Source: JAWLCG01 sp041687295
Lineage (GTDB): Bacteria; Planctomycetota; Phycisphaerae; SM23-33; FEN-1343
Assembly (NCBI GenBank): GCA_041687295.1
Contig: JAWLCG010000024.1
Span: forward strand, 1-24,864
DNA: 24,864 bases
Reading direction: 5' to 3'
Shown: positions 13,918-20,664 of the stretch, piece by piece
Layout of the letters: every line of letters starts with the position of its first letter
Position numbering within the stretch: position 1 is the stretch's first letter
Program-made: the position numbers and the translations under genes
Notes under the pieces: model-generated
Seen by the model: the letters and a program-made list of their open reading frames with translations, nothing else
Database searches by the model: none
What the model was told of the DNA's origin: nothing

Positions 13918-14550
13918 ATGAGACACCTGACGGTTCTAGCGGTTCTGGCAGCGGTAATGGGGGCTCTGCAGGCGGCGCCGGCGGCGATCCTGTCCGACGG
14001 CGACTTCAGCGTTCCGATCGCCCAGTCGAGTTGGATGGCTGGCACCCATGGGTTCTACAGCTACTACACCAACACCCTCGGCGGCAGCCCGGCCAACCTC
14101 GAGGCCACCGGCGGCAACCCGGACGCGCACCTGCGGCTCCGGCAGTTCGGCAGCCACCTCATGACAGCCCTGCCCGCGCCGGCCGGCGAACAGAGCTGGA
14201 CGGTGAGCTTCGACTGGGCCCGGCCCAACTCGTGGGGCAACGCCAACTTCGAGGTCTGGGCCTTCAGCGACGGCGACGAGTTGCGGATCAACAACACGCT
14301 CTACGGCGCCGACGCCGTCGTCACCGGCGGCGAGAAGCTCCGCGACATCGTCCTGCCGACCAGCAGCAGCTGGGTGGGCCAGAGCTTCGACTTCACCGTG
14401 CCGGCCGGCTACGACGCGGTCGCGCTGGTGTGGTTCATGGACGGCAGCGACAACAACGGGCGGATCGACAACCTGGTGGTCACCCCCGAGCCGGCCAGCC
14501 TGGCGATGCTCGCCCTGGGCGGCCTGGCCCTGCTCCGCCGACGCCGGTAG
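13918..14550 (+). CDS. exported PEP-CTERM protein
   Basis: A 210-residue protein with a signal peptide (residues 1-23, hydrophobic LTVLAVLAAVMGALQAAPAA), a beta-rich middle (SFDWARPNSWGNANFEVWAF; FDFTVPAGYDAVALVWFMDG) and a C-terminal PEP-CTERM anchor (TPEPASLAMLALGGLALL then RRRR). The middle, ending NGRIDNLVVTPEP, resembles carbohydrate-binding or discoidin-like jelly-roll modules common in this class, but no ligand residues can be named. PEP-CTERM proteins are cut and sorted by an exosortase, which is not in the window. The ATG at 13918 has GGGAGGAG just upstream. The gap 13705-13917 to the divergent propeller gene shows no clear promoter. Confidence 0.85.
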   Translation: MRHLTVLAVLAAVMGALQAAPAAILSDGDFSVPIAQSSWMAGTHGFYSYYTNTLGGSPANLEATGGNPDAHLRLRQFGSHLMTALPAPAGEQSWTVSFDWARPNSWGNANFEVWAFSDGDELRINNTLYGADAVVTGGEKLRDIVLPTSSSWVGQSFDFTVPAGYDAVALVWFMDGSDNNGRIDNLVVTPEPASLAMLALGGLALLRRRR

Positions 14551-14569
14551 GCCAGCCCCTGCGGAAAAC

Positions 14570-14611
14570 GCTACGGGCGCCGCGACTCGCACGAGCCGCG
14601 GCGCCCGTAGC
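14570..14611. terminator. 15-bp perfect hairpin after the PEP-CTERM gene
   Basis: GCTACGGGCGCCGCG (14570-14584) is exactly complementary to 14597-14611, with a small CTCG-CA-CGAG stem inside the loop. No T-run follows on the plus strand; on the minus strand the stem is followed by GTTTTCC. It sits between the convergent ends of the PEP-CTERM and esterase genes and may serve both. Confidence 0.55.
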
Positions 14612-14738
14612 ATTGCGCCGGTCTTGTCGGGTGTGCAGATTCCCGGGAGCGGTGCTGCACACGCCGCGATGGCGTCCAGACCCCCCGGCGGAGTGCAGGA
14701 CCTGCCCTTCGCTGCGTTTCGGGCAGAACCTGCAGACC

Positions 14739-15776
14739 CTACCGCCGCCGGCGCAGGGCCAGGCCGCCCAGCAGCAGCAGGCCCAGGCTGGCCGGCTCGG
14801 GGACGACTTCGAGGTAGGCGTCGGCAAAGCGTTCGCCCAGGGCGATCTGGCCGGCGCCGTTGAAGTGCCAGCTGTCCGTCATCGGCAGGTCGTCGGTGTC
14901 GACCCACGCGGCGAAGTCGTCCATCGTCTCGGCGAACTCGACCTGTTCGAGGCGGACGCGGTCGAGGCGGTGCTGCAGGGCGACCGGGCCCCAGAGCCGG
15001 TCGTCGTTGGTGAGGTTGTCCATCGTGTCCGGCAGCACCCGGCCGGGCTTGGCGGCGACGATGTCGGGGTAGGCGTTCTTGAAGCTCTGGCTGTAGCGGC
15101 GGGTGCCCTTGGTCGTATCGCGGCTGAAGGTGGGGCCGATCTTCTCGCTGATCCGCCCGAGTACGACGGGCAACTCGGGCTCACCTGTGGCGTGGCGGAC
15201 CTTGGCGACCAGGCCGGCGAAGCGCTCGGCGTAGGTCTCGTGGGGGTTGCCGCCCCAGCCGTCGGCGTCGCCCTCGCCCTGCATCCAGATCAAGCCGGCG
15301 AACTCGTAGCCGGGAATCTCCCCGGCGGTCTGCTGGGCGTCGAGGCGGGCGGTGACGGCGGTGATTCGCTCGAAGAGGGCGTCATGGCCGGCCTGGCCAG
15401 CGGTGGCCCAGTAGTTGAGGTTCGTGCCGCCACGGGTGACCTTGACGATGGCGACTTGCTCGTCGGGCATCGCGGCCGCCAGGGTGCGGCCGAAGGAAAG
15501 CTCCGGCCCGAAGCCCCAGCCGGTGGGCTTGTTCAGGAAGGGCCCGAAGCTCAGCGGGACCCAGCCATCGGTGTGTTCGTTCACGTTGCTGGCGTCGTAC
15601 CAGACGTTGGGCTGGGGGGCGTACCCCGCCGGCGCCTCGCCGTTGGTGCCTGCCCCAGCCATATTGGACTGCCCGGCCAGGACGAAGACCTTCACCGGCT
15701 TGCTCTGGGCCTGGGCCAGCGTCGCGCTCACCACCACCACGGCCACCAGCGTGGCCAGTTGAATCCCTCGCACCAT
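14739..15776 (-). CDS. sialate O-acetylesterase-like SGNH enzyme with PEP-CTERM anchor
   Basis: A 345-residue exported enzyme. The signal peptide is residues 1-23. The SGNH block I is VFVLAGQSNMAG with the nucleophile Ser37 in GQSNM; the further block is IWMQGEGDADGWGG (163-176) and the catalytic Asp301 and His304 lie in DSWHFNGAGQ. This is the DUF303/carbohydrate esterase family 6 pattern, which removes acetyl groups from xylan or sialic acid; the substrate here is unknown. The C-terminus is VVPEPASLGLLLLGGLAL plus RRRR, a PEP-CTERM anchor, so an esterase is tied to the envelope. The ATG at 15776 has AAAGGAGG six bases upstream. It lies 154 bases downstream of the sulfatase stop, the gap holding two repeats, so cotranscription is uncertain. 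Confidence 0.85.
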   Translation of the reverse strand: MVRGIQLATLVAVVVVSATLAQAQSKPVKVFVLAGQSNMAGAGTNGEAPAGYAPQPNVWYDASNVNEHTDGWVPLSFGPFLNKPTGWGFGPELSFGRTLAAAMPDEQVAIVKVTRGGTNLNYWATAGQAGHDALFERITAVTARLDAQQTAGEIPGYEFAGLIWMQGEGDADGWGGNPHETYAERFAGLVAKVRHATGEPELPVVLGRISEKIGPTFSRDTTKGTRRYSQSFKNAYPDIVAAKPGRVLPDTMDNLTNDDRLWGPVALQHRLDRVRLEQVEFAETMDDFAAWVDTDDLPMTDSWHFNGAGQIALGERFADAYLEVVPEPASLGLLLLGGLALRRRR

Positions 15777-15850
15777 GGACGGCCTCCTTTGTGAGGCCTC
15801 CAGTATAAACCCATCGGCGGATTCTGTCCATCCGCCGGCGCGCGGTGGGC

Positions 15851-15885
15851 ATATAGCCCCGGGCATGCCCGGGGTCTTCGAGGGC
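15851..15885 (+). repeat. CCCCGGGCATGCCCGGGG repeat, copy 1
   Basis: ATATAG, the 18-bp palindrome, then TCTTCGAGGGC. A near-identical copy is at 17351-17385 and an inverted variant at 17584-17610, so copies bracket the sulfatase gene. Confidence 0.75.
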
Positions 15886-15903
15886 GAAGGCGGGGCCTGG
15901 GTT

Positions 15904-15934
15904 GCCGGGCCTCGCTCCGCTCGACCCGGCCTAC
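15904..15934 (-). repeat. REP-like repeat, class I, supplying the sulfatase stop
   Basis: On the minus strand GTAGGCCGGGTCGAGCGGAG continues to CGAGGCCCGGC. The TAG of the foot is the stop codon of the sulfatase (TCG-TAG-GCC). Confidence 0.75.
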
Positions 15935-17325
15935 GACTTGACGGCCGGGGACGGGCCGTAGCCGGCGTTGGTGTAGTGCGGGTCGGCGTCGGGGCCGAAG
16001 CCCAGCTCCGCGCGGCGGCGGCGGAAGGCGGCGACGGCGTCGGCGTAGGCCGGCTCGTCCAGGAAGCTCCGCGTCTCTCCGGGGTCGGCGGCGAGGTCGA
16101 ACAGGACCTCGGGCATCTCCGGCCCGTAGTACTGGTACTTCAGGGCGTCGCGTTTGATCATGAGATTGCGTCCGGCGAACTGCGAGACGCTCTCATTGTG
16201 CCAGCCGGCGGTCTGGCCGTGCAGCAGGGGGACGAGGCTTCGGCTGTCCAGGCCGGGCGGCGTCTCCAGGCCGGCCAACTCGCACAGCGTGGCGAACAGG
16301 TCGCAGAGGTTGACGTTGGCGTCGACGGTCCGCCCGCCGGCGAAGCCCCGCGGCCAGCGGATGATCAGCGGCACGCGGGCGGAGGCCTCGAAGAACTTCT
16401 GCTTCTCCCAGATGCCGTGCTGGCCGAGCATCTCGCCGTGGTCGCTGGTGTAGATGACGATCCAGTCGTCAAGGTCATGGCCGACGTGTTCGAGGGCTTC
16501 GAGCACCTGGCCGAAGTCGGTGTCGATCTCGTCGATCATGCCGTAGTAGGCGGCCACCGCCCGGCGGATCTCGCGCTCGGTCGCGTCGACGCCCGGGCGA
16601 ACCTGCCGCTGGCCGAGGAACGGGTGGTCGAAGACCGGCTCGTCGCGGTAGGGCTCGACGCGGTTGAGGTAGTAGGTAAAGCGGTCCTCGGTGGTGAAGT
16701 AGGGGTAGTGGGGGCGGTTGAAGCTCACCTTGAGCATCGTGGGCCGATCGTCGAGCCGGTCGTAGTAGGGCGCGGCGAAGCGGCACTGGATGTACGCCAG
16801 TGCCCCCTGCAGCGAGAGCTCGTCGGCCACGTGGGTGTTAGGCCCGCGGCCCACGCCGGCGCGGGCGATCTCCTTGGCGTCTGACCACTTGCCGTCGCCG
16901 ATCGAGCGGTAGCGGGCGAGCTCCTCGGGACGCAGGCCTTCGACGAACGCGTCGGTGAGCCGGGCCACCGAGCCGATGCGGCGCTTCCAGCCCTGCATCT
17001 GGTCGGGCCCGTCGTGGTGGAGCTTGCCGCAGCAGCAGGTCTCGTAGGCGTACTGGGTGAACCACCGCGCGAAGGTGAGGCTGTTGGGCGGCAGGTCCTG
17101 GCCGTAGCGCTCCACGCCGCAGGTCCGCGGCAGCTGCCCGGCGGCCATGCATTGCCGCATCGGCACGCAGATGGGCGAGGGCGTGTAGGCGCTGGTGAAG
17201 ACGACGCCCTCGCTCGCCAGGCGGTCGAGCACCGGCGTGCGGACGACCGGATCGCCGGCGAAGCCCGCCACGTCGGCCCGGTGCTCGTCGCTCATTAGAA
17301 ACAGGATATTGGGCCGGCGGGGCAT
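15931..17325 (-). CDS. sulfatase (formylglycine type, choline-sulfatase-like)
   Basis: A 464-residue sulfatase. NILFLMSDEHRADV (6-19) gives the metal-binding start. SPICVPMRQ holds the Cys53-Val-Pro-Met-Arg motif (C-x-P-x-R), where Cys is converted to formylglycine. SDHGEMLGQHGIWEKQKFFE (294-313) carries the second metal/sulfate site with Asp295, His296 and a Lys at 308 or 310. It would release sulfate from a sugar or small-molecule ester. Unlike most polysaccharide sulfatases it lacks a signal peptide, so a cytoplasmic role is likely. The ATG at 17325 has AGGAGGAG seven bases upstream; an earlier ATG at 17352 overlaps a repeat. No formylglycine-generating enzyme lies in the window. Confidence 0.9.
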   Translation of the reverse strand: MPRRPNILFLMSDEHRADVAGFAGDPVVRTPVLDRLASEGVVFTSAYTPSPICVPMRQCMAAGQLPRTCGVERYGQDLPPNSLTFARWFTQYAYETCCCGKLHHDGPDQMQGWKRRIGSVARLTDAFVEGLRPEELARYRSIGDGKWSDAKEIARAGVGRGPNTHVADELSLQGALAYIQCRFAAPYYDRLDDRPTMLKVSFNRPHYPYFTTEDRFTYYLNRVEPYRDEPVFDHPFLGQRQVRPGVDATEREIRRAVAAYYGMIDEIDTDFGQVLEALEHVGHDLDDWIVIYTSDHGEMLGQHGIWEKQKFFEASARVPLIIRWPRGFAGGRTVDANVNLCDLFATLCELAGLETPPGLDSRSLVPLLHGQTAGWHNESVSQFAGRNLMIKRDALKYQYYGPEMPEVLFDLAADPGETRSFLDEPAYADAVAAFRRRRAELGFGPDADPHYTNAGYGPSPAVKS

Positions 17326-17350
17326 GGTGGGGCTCCTCCTGTGGTCCTTC

Positions 17351-17385
17351 ATATAGCCCCGGGCATGCCCGGGGCCTTCGAGGGC
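17351..17385 (+). repeat. CCCCGGGCATGCCCGGGG repeat, copy 2
   Basis: Matches 15851-15885 at all but one of 35 positions (GCCTTCG in place of GTCTTCG). It lies just upstream of the sulfatase start. Confidence 0.75.
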
Positions 17386-17386
17386 T

Positions 17387-17487
17387 GTAGGCTGGGACAG
17401 AGCCCGTCAGGGCGCCGTCCCACCTTTCAGGCGGATCACCTATCGAAGGTGGGACGCCGCGGCTGGCGCCGCTCTGTCCCAGCCTAC
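17387..17487. repeat. facing pair of REP-like units, class II
   Basis: GTAGGCTGGGACAGAGC (17387-17403) is exactly complementary to 17471-17487, and CGTCCCACCTT to AAGGTGGGACG further in. Each half is one unit GTAGGCTGGG...CCCACCTT (17387-17426; 17446-17487 inverted). Two more units of the same class are at 21709-21795. The gap 17326-17734 is otherwise repeats only, including a GCGGCGAC-GTT-GTCGCCGC hairpin at 17528-17546 and a CTCTGTG-rich stretch near 17636-17665. Confidence 0.75.
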
Positions 17488-17583
17488 GAGCTCACTCCCT
17501 TGGGTCAACGAAGCGGACCCAGCCAAAGCGGCGACGTTGTCGCCGCACTCCATATTGCGCTCGTGCCGTCGTGGGGGTTCCCA

Positions 17584-17610
17584 AGACCCCGGGCAAGCCC
17601 GGGGCTATAT
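17584..17610 (-). repeat. CCCCGGGC..GCCCGGGG repeat, inverted copy 3
   Basis: GACCCCGGGCAAGCCCGGGG followed by CTATAT, the reverse of the two copies beside the sulfatase with one central change (CAAG for CATG). Confidence 0.65.
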
Positions 17611-17691
17611 ACAGAAACCACCTCTGAGGCTCCGTGTCTTCTCTGTGTCCGCTGTGCCTCTGTGGCCCATCTTCGGTCTTTCGCCTTCGCT

Positions 17692-17738
17692 GCCGGGCCT
17701 CGCTGCGCTCGACCCGGCCTACGAAGACCCCGGCCTAC
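17692..17738 (-). repeat. REP-like repeat, class I, plus a second GTAG foot at the M16 stop
   Basis: On the minus strand GTAGGCCGGGGTCTTC is followed at once by a full unit GTAGGCCGGGTCGAGCGCAG with its GGCCCGGC arm. The first GTAG (17735-17738) contains the TAG stop of the downstream M16 gene (CCG-TAG-GCC). Confidence 0.7.
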
Positions 17739-18961
17739 GGTTTGTCGTTGGGGCCCAGGGCGAGCAGGGTGGTGTCGGTCAGGCGGTAGTCGCGGGCGAC
17801 GGCGAGGACGTCCTCGGCCGTGACGGCCATCAACTCGTCGATCTGCTCGGCCAGGGGGGTGTAGCTGCGGCGGTAGACCCAGTCCATGCCGACGGCGGGC
17901 AGTCGGCCCATGGGCAGCTCGCCCCGCAGGACGCTGGCGGAGGCGATCTTGTTCTTGGCGGCGGTCAGTTCGGCCTCGGTCGGGCCCTGGGTGAGGAAGG
18001 TGGCAAACTCGCGGCGGGCAATGGCCAGGGCCTCGTTCGCCCGGGCCGGGTCGCTGATCAGGAAGGTCAGCAGCCCGCCGGTGCCGTCCATCGAGTCGTA
18101 GCTGACGGAGGCCTCCTCGGCGATGGCCGGCTCGACCAGGGCGTAGTAGAGTCGGCTGCCCGTGCTGTCGCCCAGCACCGTGGCGAGCACCTGGGCGGCG
18201 TAACGCTGGGGCGACTGGGCCGAGGGCGCCAGGCCCATCAGGCCGATGTGCTGGCGGTTGAGCTTGGCGTCGCGGACCCAGCGCTGCGTGCCGGCCGGCT
18301 CGACGGCGGGCATCAGCCGATGGGCCTGCACCGGCTCCCAGTGGGCGCACGCCTGCGAGACCTGCTCGGCCAGGGCCTCCCAGGCGATGTTTCCCACGGC
18401 CACCACGGTGATGTTCGTGGGGCTGTAACGCTGGCGGAAGTAGTCGAGCATCTGCCCCCGCCGCAGGGCCGAGATCGTCTGGGCGGTCCCCAGCACCGGC
18501 TGGCTGAGCGGGTGGGGGCCGAAGAACTCCGCCATCAGCCGTTCGAACACCTTGAAGTGCGGGCGGTCCTCGTAGAGGGCGATCTCCTCGAGGATCACGT
18601 TCTTCTCGGTGGTGAAGTCCTCCTCCCGCAGCGCGGGCCGAAGGATGTCCGCCAGCAGGTCGACGGCCCGGGCCTGGAACTCCGGCAGCACCTGGGCGTA
18701 GTAGACCGTGTTCTCCTCGCTGGTGAAGGCGTTGTAGTTGGCGCCCATGTCGTCGAACTCGCGGTTGACGTCCAGCGGGCTGCGGCGGGCGGTGCCCTTG
18801 AAGACCATGTGCTCGAGGAAATGGCTCACGCCGTTGACCTCGGGCGTCTCGTCGCGGGCGCCGGTGCGGACGAAGAAGCCCACCGCCAGGCTCTCGGCGG
18901 CGGGGGCGTGCTCGGCGACGATCGTCAGGCCGTTGTCCAGTTGGGTGTGTTTGAAATCCAT
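17735..18961 (-). CDS. M16 zinc peptidase, catalytic subunit
   Basis: A 408-residue peptidase of family M16 (pitrilysin/mitochondrial processing peptidase type). The inverted zinc motif is HFLEH at 47-51 and the third ligand is Glu126 in VILEEIALYEDRP. NAFTSEENTVYY (77-88) is the usual strand after it. The second domain has no Arg/Tyr pair: where partners carry REKRGLVY this protein has LVEPAIAEEA. So it has the metal but lacks the substrate-binding pair, the pattern of an obligate heterodimer, whose partner is the upstream gene 19023-20267. No Shine-Dalgarno precedes the ATG at 18961; the 34 bases before it are an AT-rich repeat. No signal peptide; cytoplasmic. Confidence 0.92.
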   Translation of the reverse strand: MDFKHTQLDNGLTIVAEHAPAAESLAVGFFVRTGARDETPEVNGVSHFLEHMVFKGTARRSPLDVNREFDDMGANYNAFTSEENTVYYAQVLPEFQARAVDLLADILRPALREEDFTTEKNVILEEIALYEDRPHFKVFERLMAEFFGPHPLSQPVLGTAQTISALRRGQMLDYFRQRYSPTNITVVAVGNIAWEALAEQVSQACAHWEPVQAHRLMPAVEPAGTQRWVRDAKLNRQHIGLMGLAPSAQSPQRYAAQVLATVLGDSTGSRLYYALVEPAIAEEASVSYDSMDGTGGLLTFLISDPARANEALAIARREFATFLTQGPTEAELTAAKNKIASASVLRGELPMGRLPAVGMDWVYRRSYTPLAEQIDELMAVTAEDVLAVARDYRLTDTTLLALGPNDKP

Positions 18962-18995
18962 TTGCGATTTTCGATTTTTGATTTTCGATTTTCGA
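18962..18995. repeat. AT-rich imperfect tandem repeat used as 5' leader
   Basis: Units like GATTTTC and GATTTTTGA fill the space between the two M16 genes; on the coding strand this is an A-rich leader, AAAATCGCAA-ATG. A similar run lies at 8653-8683. The A-rich, unstructured leader may replace the missing Shine-Dalgarno. Confidence 0.5.
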
Positions 18996-19022
18996 CCCGC
19001 CCGGGGGGCGCGTGTCGGGGTG

Positions 19023-20267
19023 TCAATCGCTCAGGCCGGTGGTGTTCAGTTCGACCGGGCCCAGGAGGCTGGCGGTGAACTGGCGGGCGGGCCAGGCGGC
19101 CAGGCAGGCGGCCACGTCGTCGGCCGACACGGCGTCGACGGCGGCGGCGATCTCGTGCAGGGGCCTCAGTCGGCCCAGCAGGTACCAGTCGTTGACCAGG
19201 CCGCCCACGCGGGCGCCGGTGCTCTCGCCCTGCATGATCAGGGCGCTCTTGAGCTGGATCTTGGCCCGCTCCAGCTCGCCGGCCTCGAGCCCCTCGCCCA
19301 GGCGGCGCAGCTCGTTGACGGTGACGTCGAGGGTCTGCTGGGCCTTCTCGGGCGTGGTGCCGGCGTAGACGAACAGGCCCGCATGGCCGCGAACGCCCTG
19401 GTAGCGGGCGCCGACGGCGTAGACGAGCCCCCGCTTCTCGCGGACCTCGGTGAACAGCCGACAGCTCATCCCACCGCCCAGGATCATCTCCAGGACGCGG
19501 AAGGGGTAGTAGTGCTCATCGCCGGTGGGCGGGGCGGGGCAGGCCAGGGCGATCTGCACCTGGGCGGTGGGGCGCTGCTGGAAGTGGATGCCGCCCTGGG
19601 CGGGCGCCGTCTCGATGGCCGGCGCCGGCGGGCCCTGCCAGGCGCCGAAGAGCCGCTCGGCCCAGTCGCAGACCTCGTCGAACTCGAATCGGCCCGCCAC
19701 CGCCAGGATGCCCCCGTGCGGGGTGAGCGTTCGGCCCGCGTGGGCGCGGAGGGCGTCGGGGCTCAACTCGGCCAGGCCCTCCAGGGTGCCCAGCGGGCTG
19801 ATGCCCAGCGGCCAGGGGTAGAACCGCTCGCGCAGGTCGATGTTGACCTTTCGGCTGGGCTCGTCGTCGAGGCCCTCGAGATCCTGGCGGGCGAGGTCGC
19901 GGCTGGGCTCGAAGGTCTCCTCGGCCAGGCGGGGGCGCTGGGCGACGTCGGCGAAGATCTCCAGGACGGCCAGCAGGTTCTGGTGGACCTGGGAGCCGCT
20001 GATCTGGAGGAAATGGCTGCGGACGCCCTGGTCGAAGTGGCAGCCCAGGGCGTCCAGGGCGTCGTTGAGCTGCCGGCTGTCGCGGTCGCCGGCGCCGCGG
20101 AAGAGCCATTCGCTCAGGACCGTCGCGGCCCCCGGGCGGGCCTGGGGGTCCAGGCTCGCCCCGGCCGGCAGGGCCACGTTGACGGCCGTTGAGACCACGT
20201 GGGCCATCCGGTCGCCCAGCAGCGTCAGGCCATTGTCCAGCTGATGCACGAAGAGTTCTTCCGCCAC
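19023..20267 (-). CDS. M16 peptidase-like, non-zinc partner subunit
   Basis: A 414-residue M16 protein. At the place of HFLEH it has TVLSE (49-53, within AATVLSEWLFRGAG), so no zinc ligands remain. The C-terminal domain keeps the Arg/Tyr pair at Arg276 and Tyr283 in EVREKRGLVYAV, which binds substrate backbone in active M16 enzymes. It is therefore the complement of the catalytic subunit encoded 61 bases downstream; together they should form one active site as in mitochondrial processing peptidase. The substrate is unknown. The GTG at 20267 has AAGGAG five bases upstream; the open frame further upstream runs through a palindromic repeat and is unlikely to be translated. It is first in the two-gene operon. 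Confidence 0.9.
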   Translation of the reverse strand: MAEELFVHQLDNGLTLLGDRMAHVVSTAVNVALPAGASLDPQARPGAATVLSEWLFRGAGDRDSRQLNDALDALGCHFDQGVRSHFLQISGSQVHQNLLAVLEIFADVAQRPRLAEETFEPSRDLARQDLEGLDDEPSRKVNIDLRERFYPWPLGISPLGTLEGLAELSPDALRAHAGRTLTPHGGILAVAGRFEFDEVCDWAERLFGAWQGPPAPAIETAPAQGGIHFQQRPTAQVQIALACPAPPTGDEHYYPFRVLEMILGGGMSCRLFTEVREKRGLVYAVGARYQGVRGHAGLFVYAGTTPEKAQQTLDVTVNELRRLGEGLEAGELERAKIQLKSALIMQGESTGARVGGLVNDWYLLGRLRPLHEIAAAVDAVSADDVAACLAAWPARQFTASLLGPVELNTTGLSD

Positions 20268-20435
20268 GACCGCTCCTTCCCGGCAAGGGTCGGCCCGTCC
20301 ACCGGGCCGCTGTGCCGATGAGGCATTGTATTCGTCGGGCCCGTCCGTTAATAGTGTTGCGTTGAGGTTGCACTGACGCAGACACGCGCCGTACCGACGC
20401 GGCGTCGCCCCGACACCGGGCGCCCCGTCCAAGAA

Positions 20436-20476
20436 GCCCACGCAAGGCATTGCGTGGGCGTGGAAAGAGGCGCCCC
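20436..20476 (+). repeat. palindrome, covarying copy of 5655
   Basis: GCCCACGCAA-GGCA-TTGCGTGGGC (20436-20459), then AGAGGCGCC. It differs from the copy at 5655 by a paired C/G swap that keeps the stem. It lies in the divergent gap between the M16 operon and fliM. Confidence 0.7.
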
Positions 20477-20527
20477 CAGAACCCCCCGCGGCACAATGTT
20501 CCCCGCATTGACGCAGCGACGCATTGA

Positions 20528-20559
20528 CCAATCAACCAATCAACCAATTAACCAATTAA
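20528..20559 (+). repeat. four tandem 8-bp units before fliM
   Basis: CCAATCAA twice, then CCAATTAA twice, a strict 8-base period. The gap 20268-20664 otherwise holds the palindrome at 20436 and no gene. The units lie 105 bases before the fliM start. Confidence 0.8.
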
Positions 20560-20664
20560 CCGCCTTTCCTCCCCCGGGCTCAAGCCCCGGCGGGCGAGCG
20601 TCCGATAACGACCATGGGGCGTGCCAGGATGGCCCGTCCGATCGGCTGACAGGGAGGTCTGACC

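Noticed and set aside
14065..14297. Minus-strand small ORF inside the PEP-CTERM gene
   Set aside because: It overlaps a gene with signal peptide and anchor fully, with no start site of its own.
20268..20531. N-terminal extension of the M16 partner subunit
   Set aside because: The extra 88 codons run through a palindromic repeat and contain many Cys and Gly; the GTG at 20267 has a strong Shine-Dalgarno and matches the family start.
20601..20608. Sigma-28 promoter for fliM
   Set aside because: TCCGATAA fits the -10 box, but the only -35-like sequence (TCAAG) is weak and about two bases too far away.
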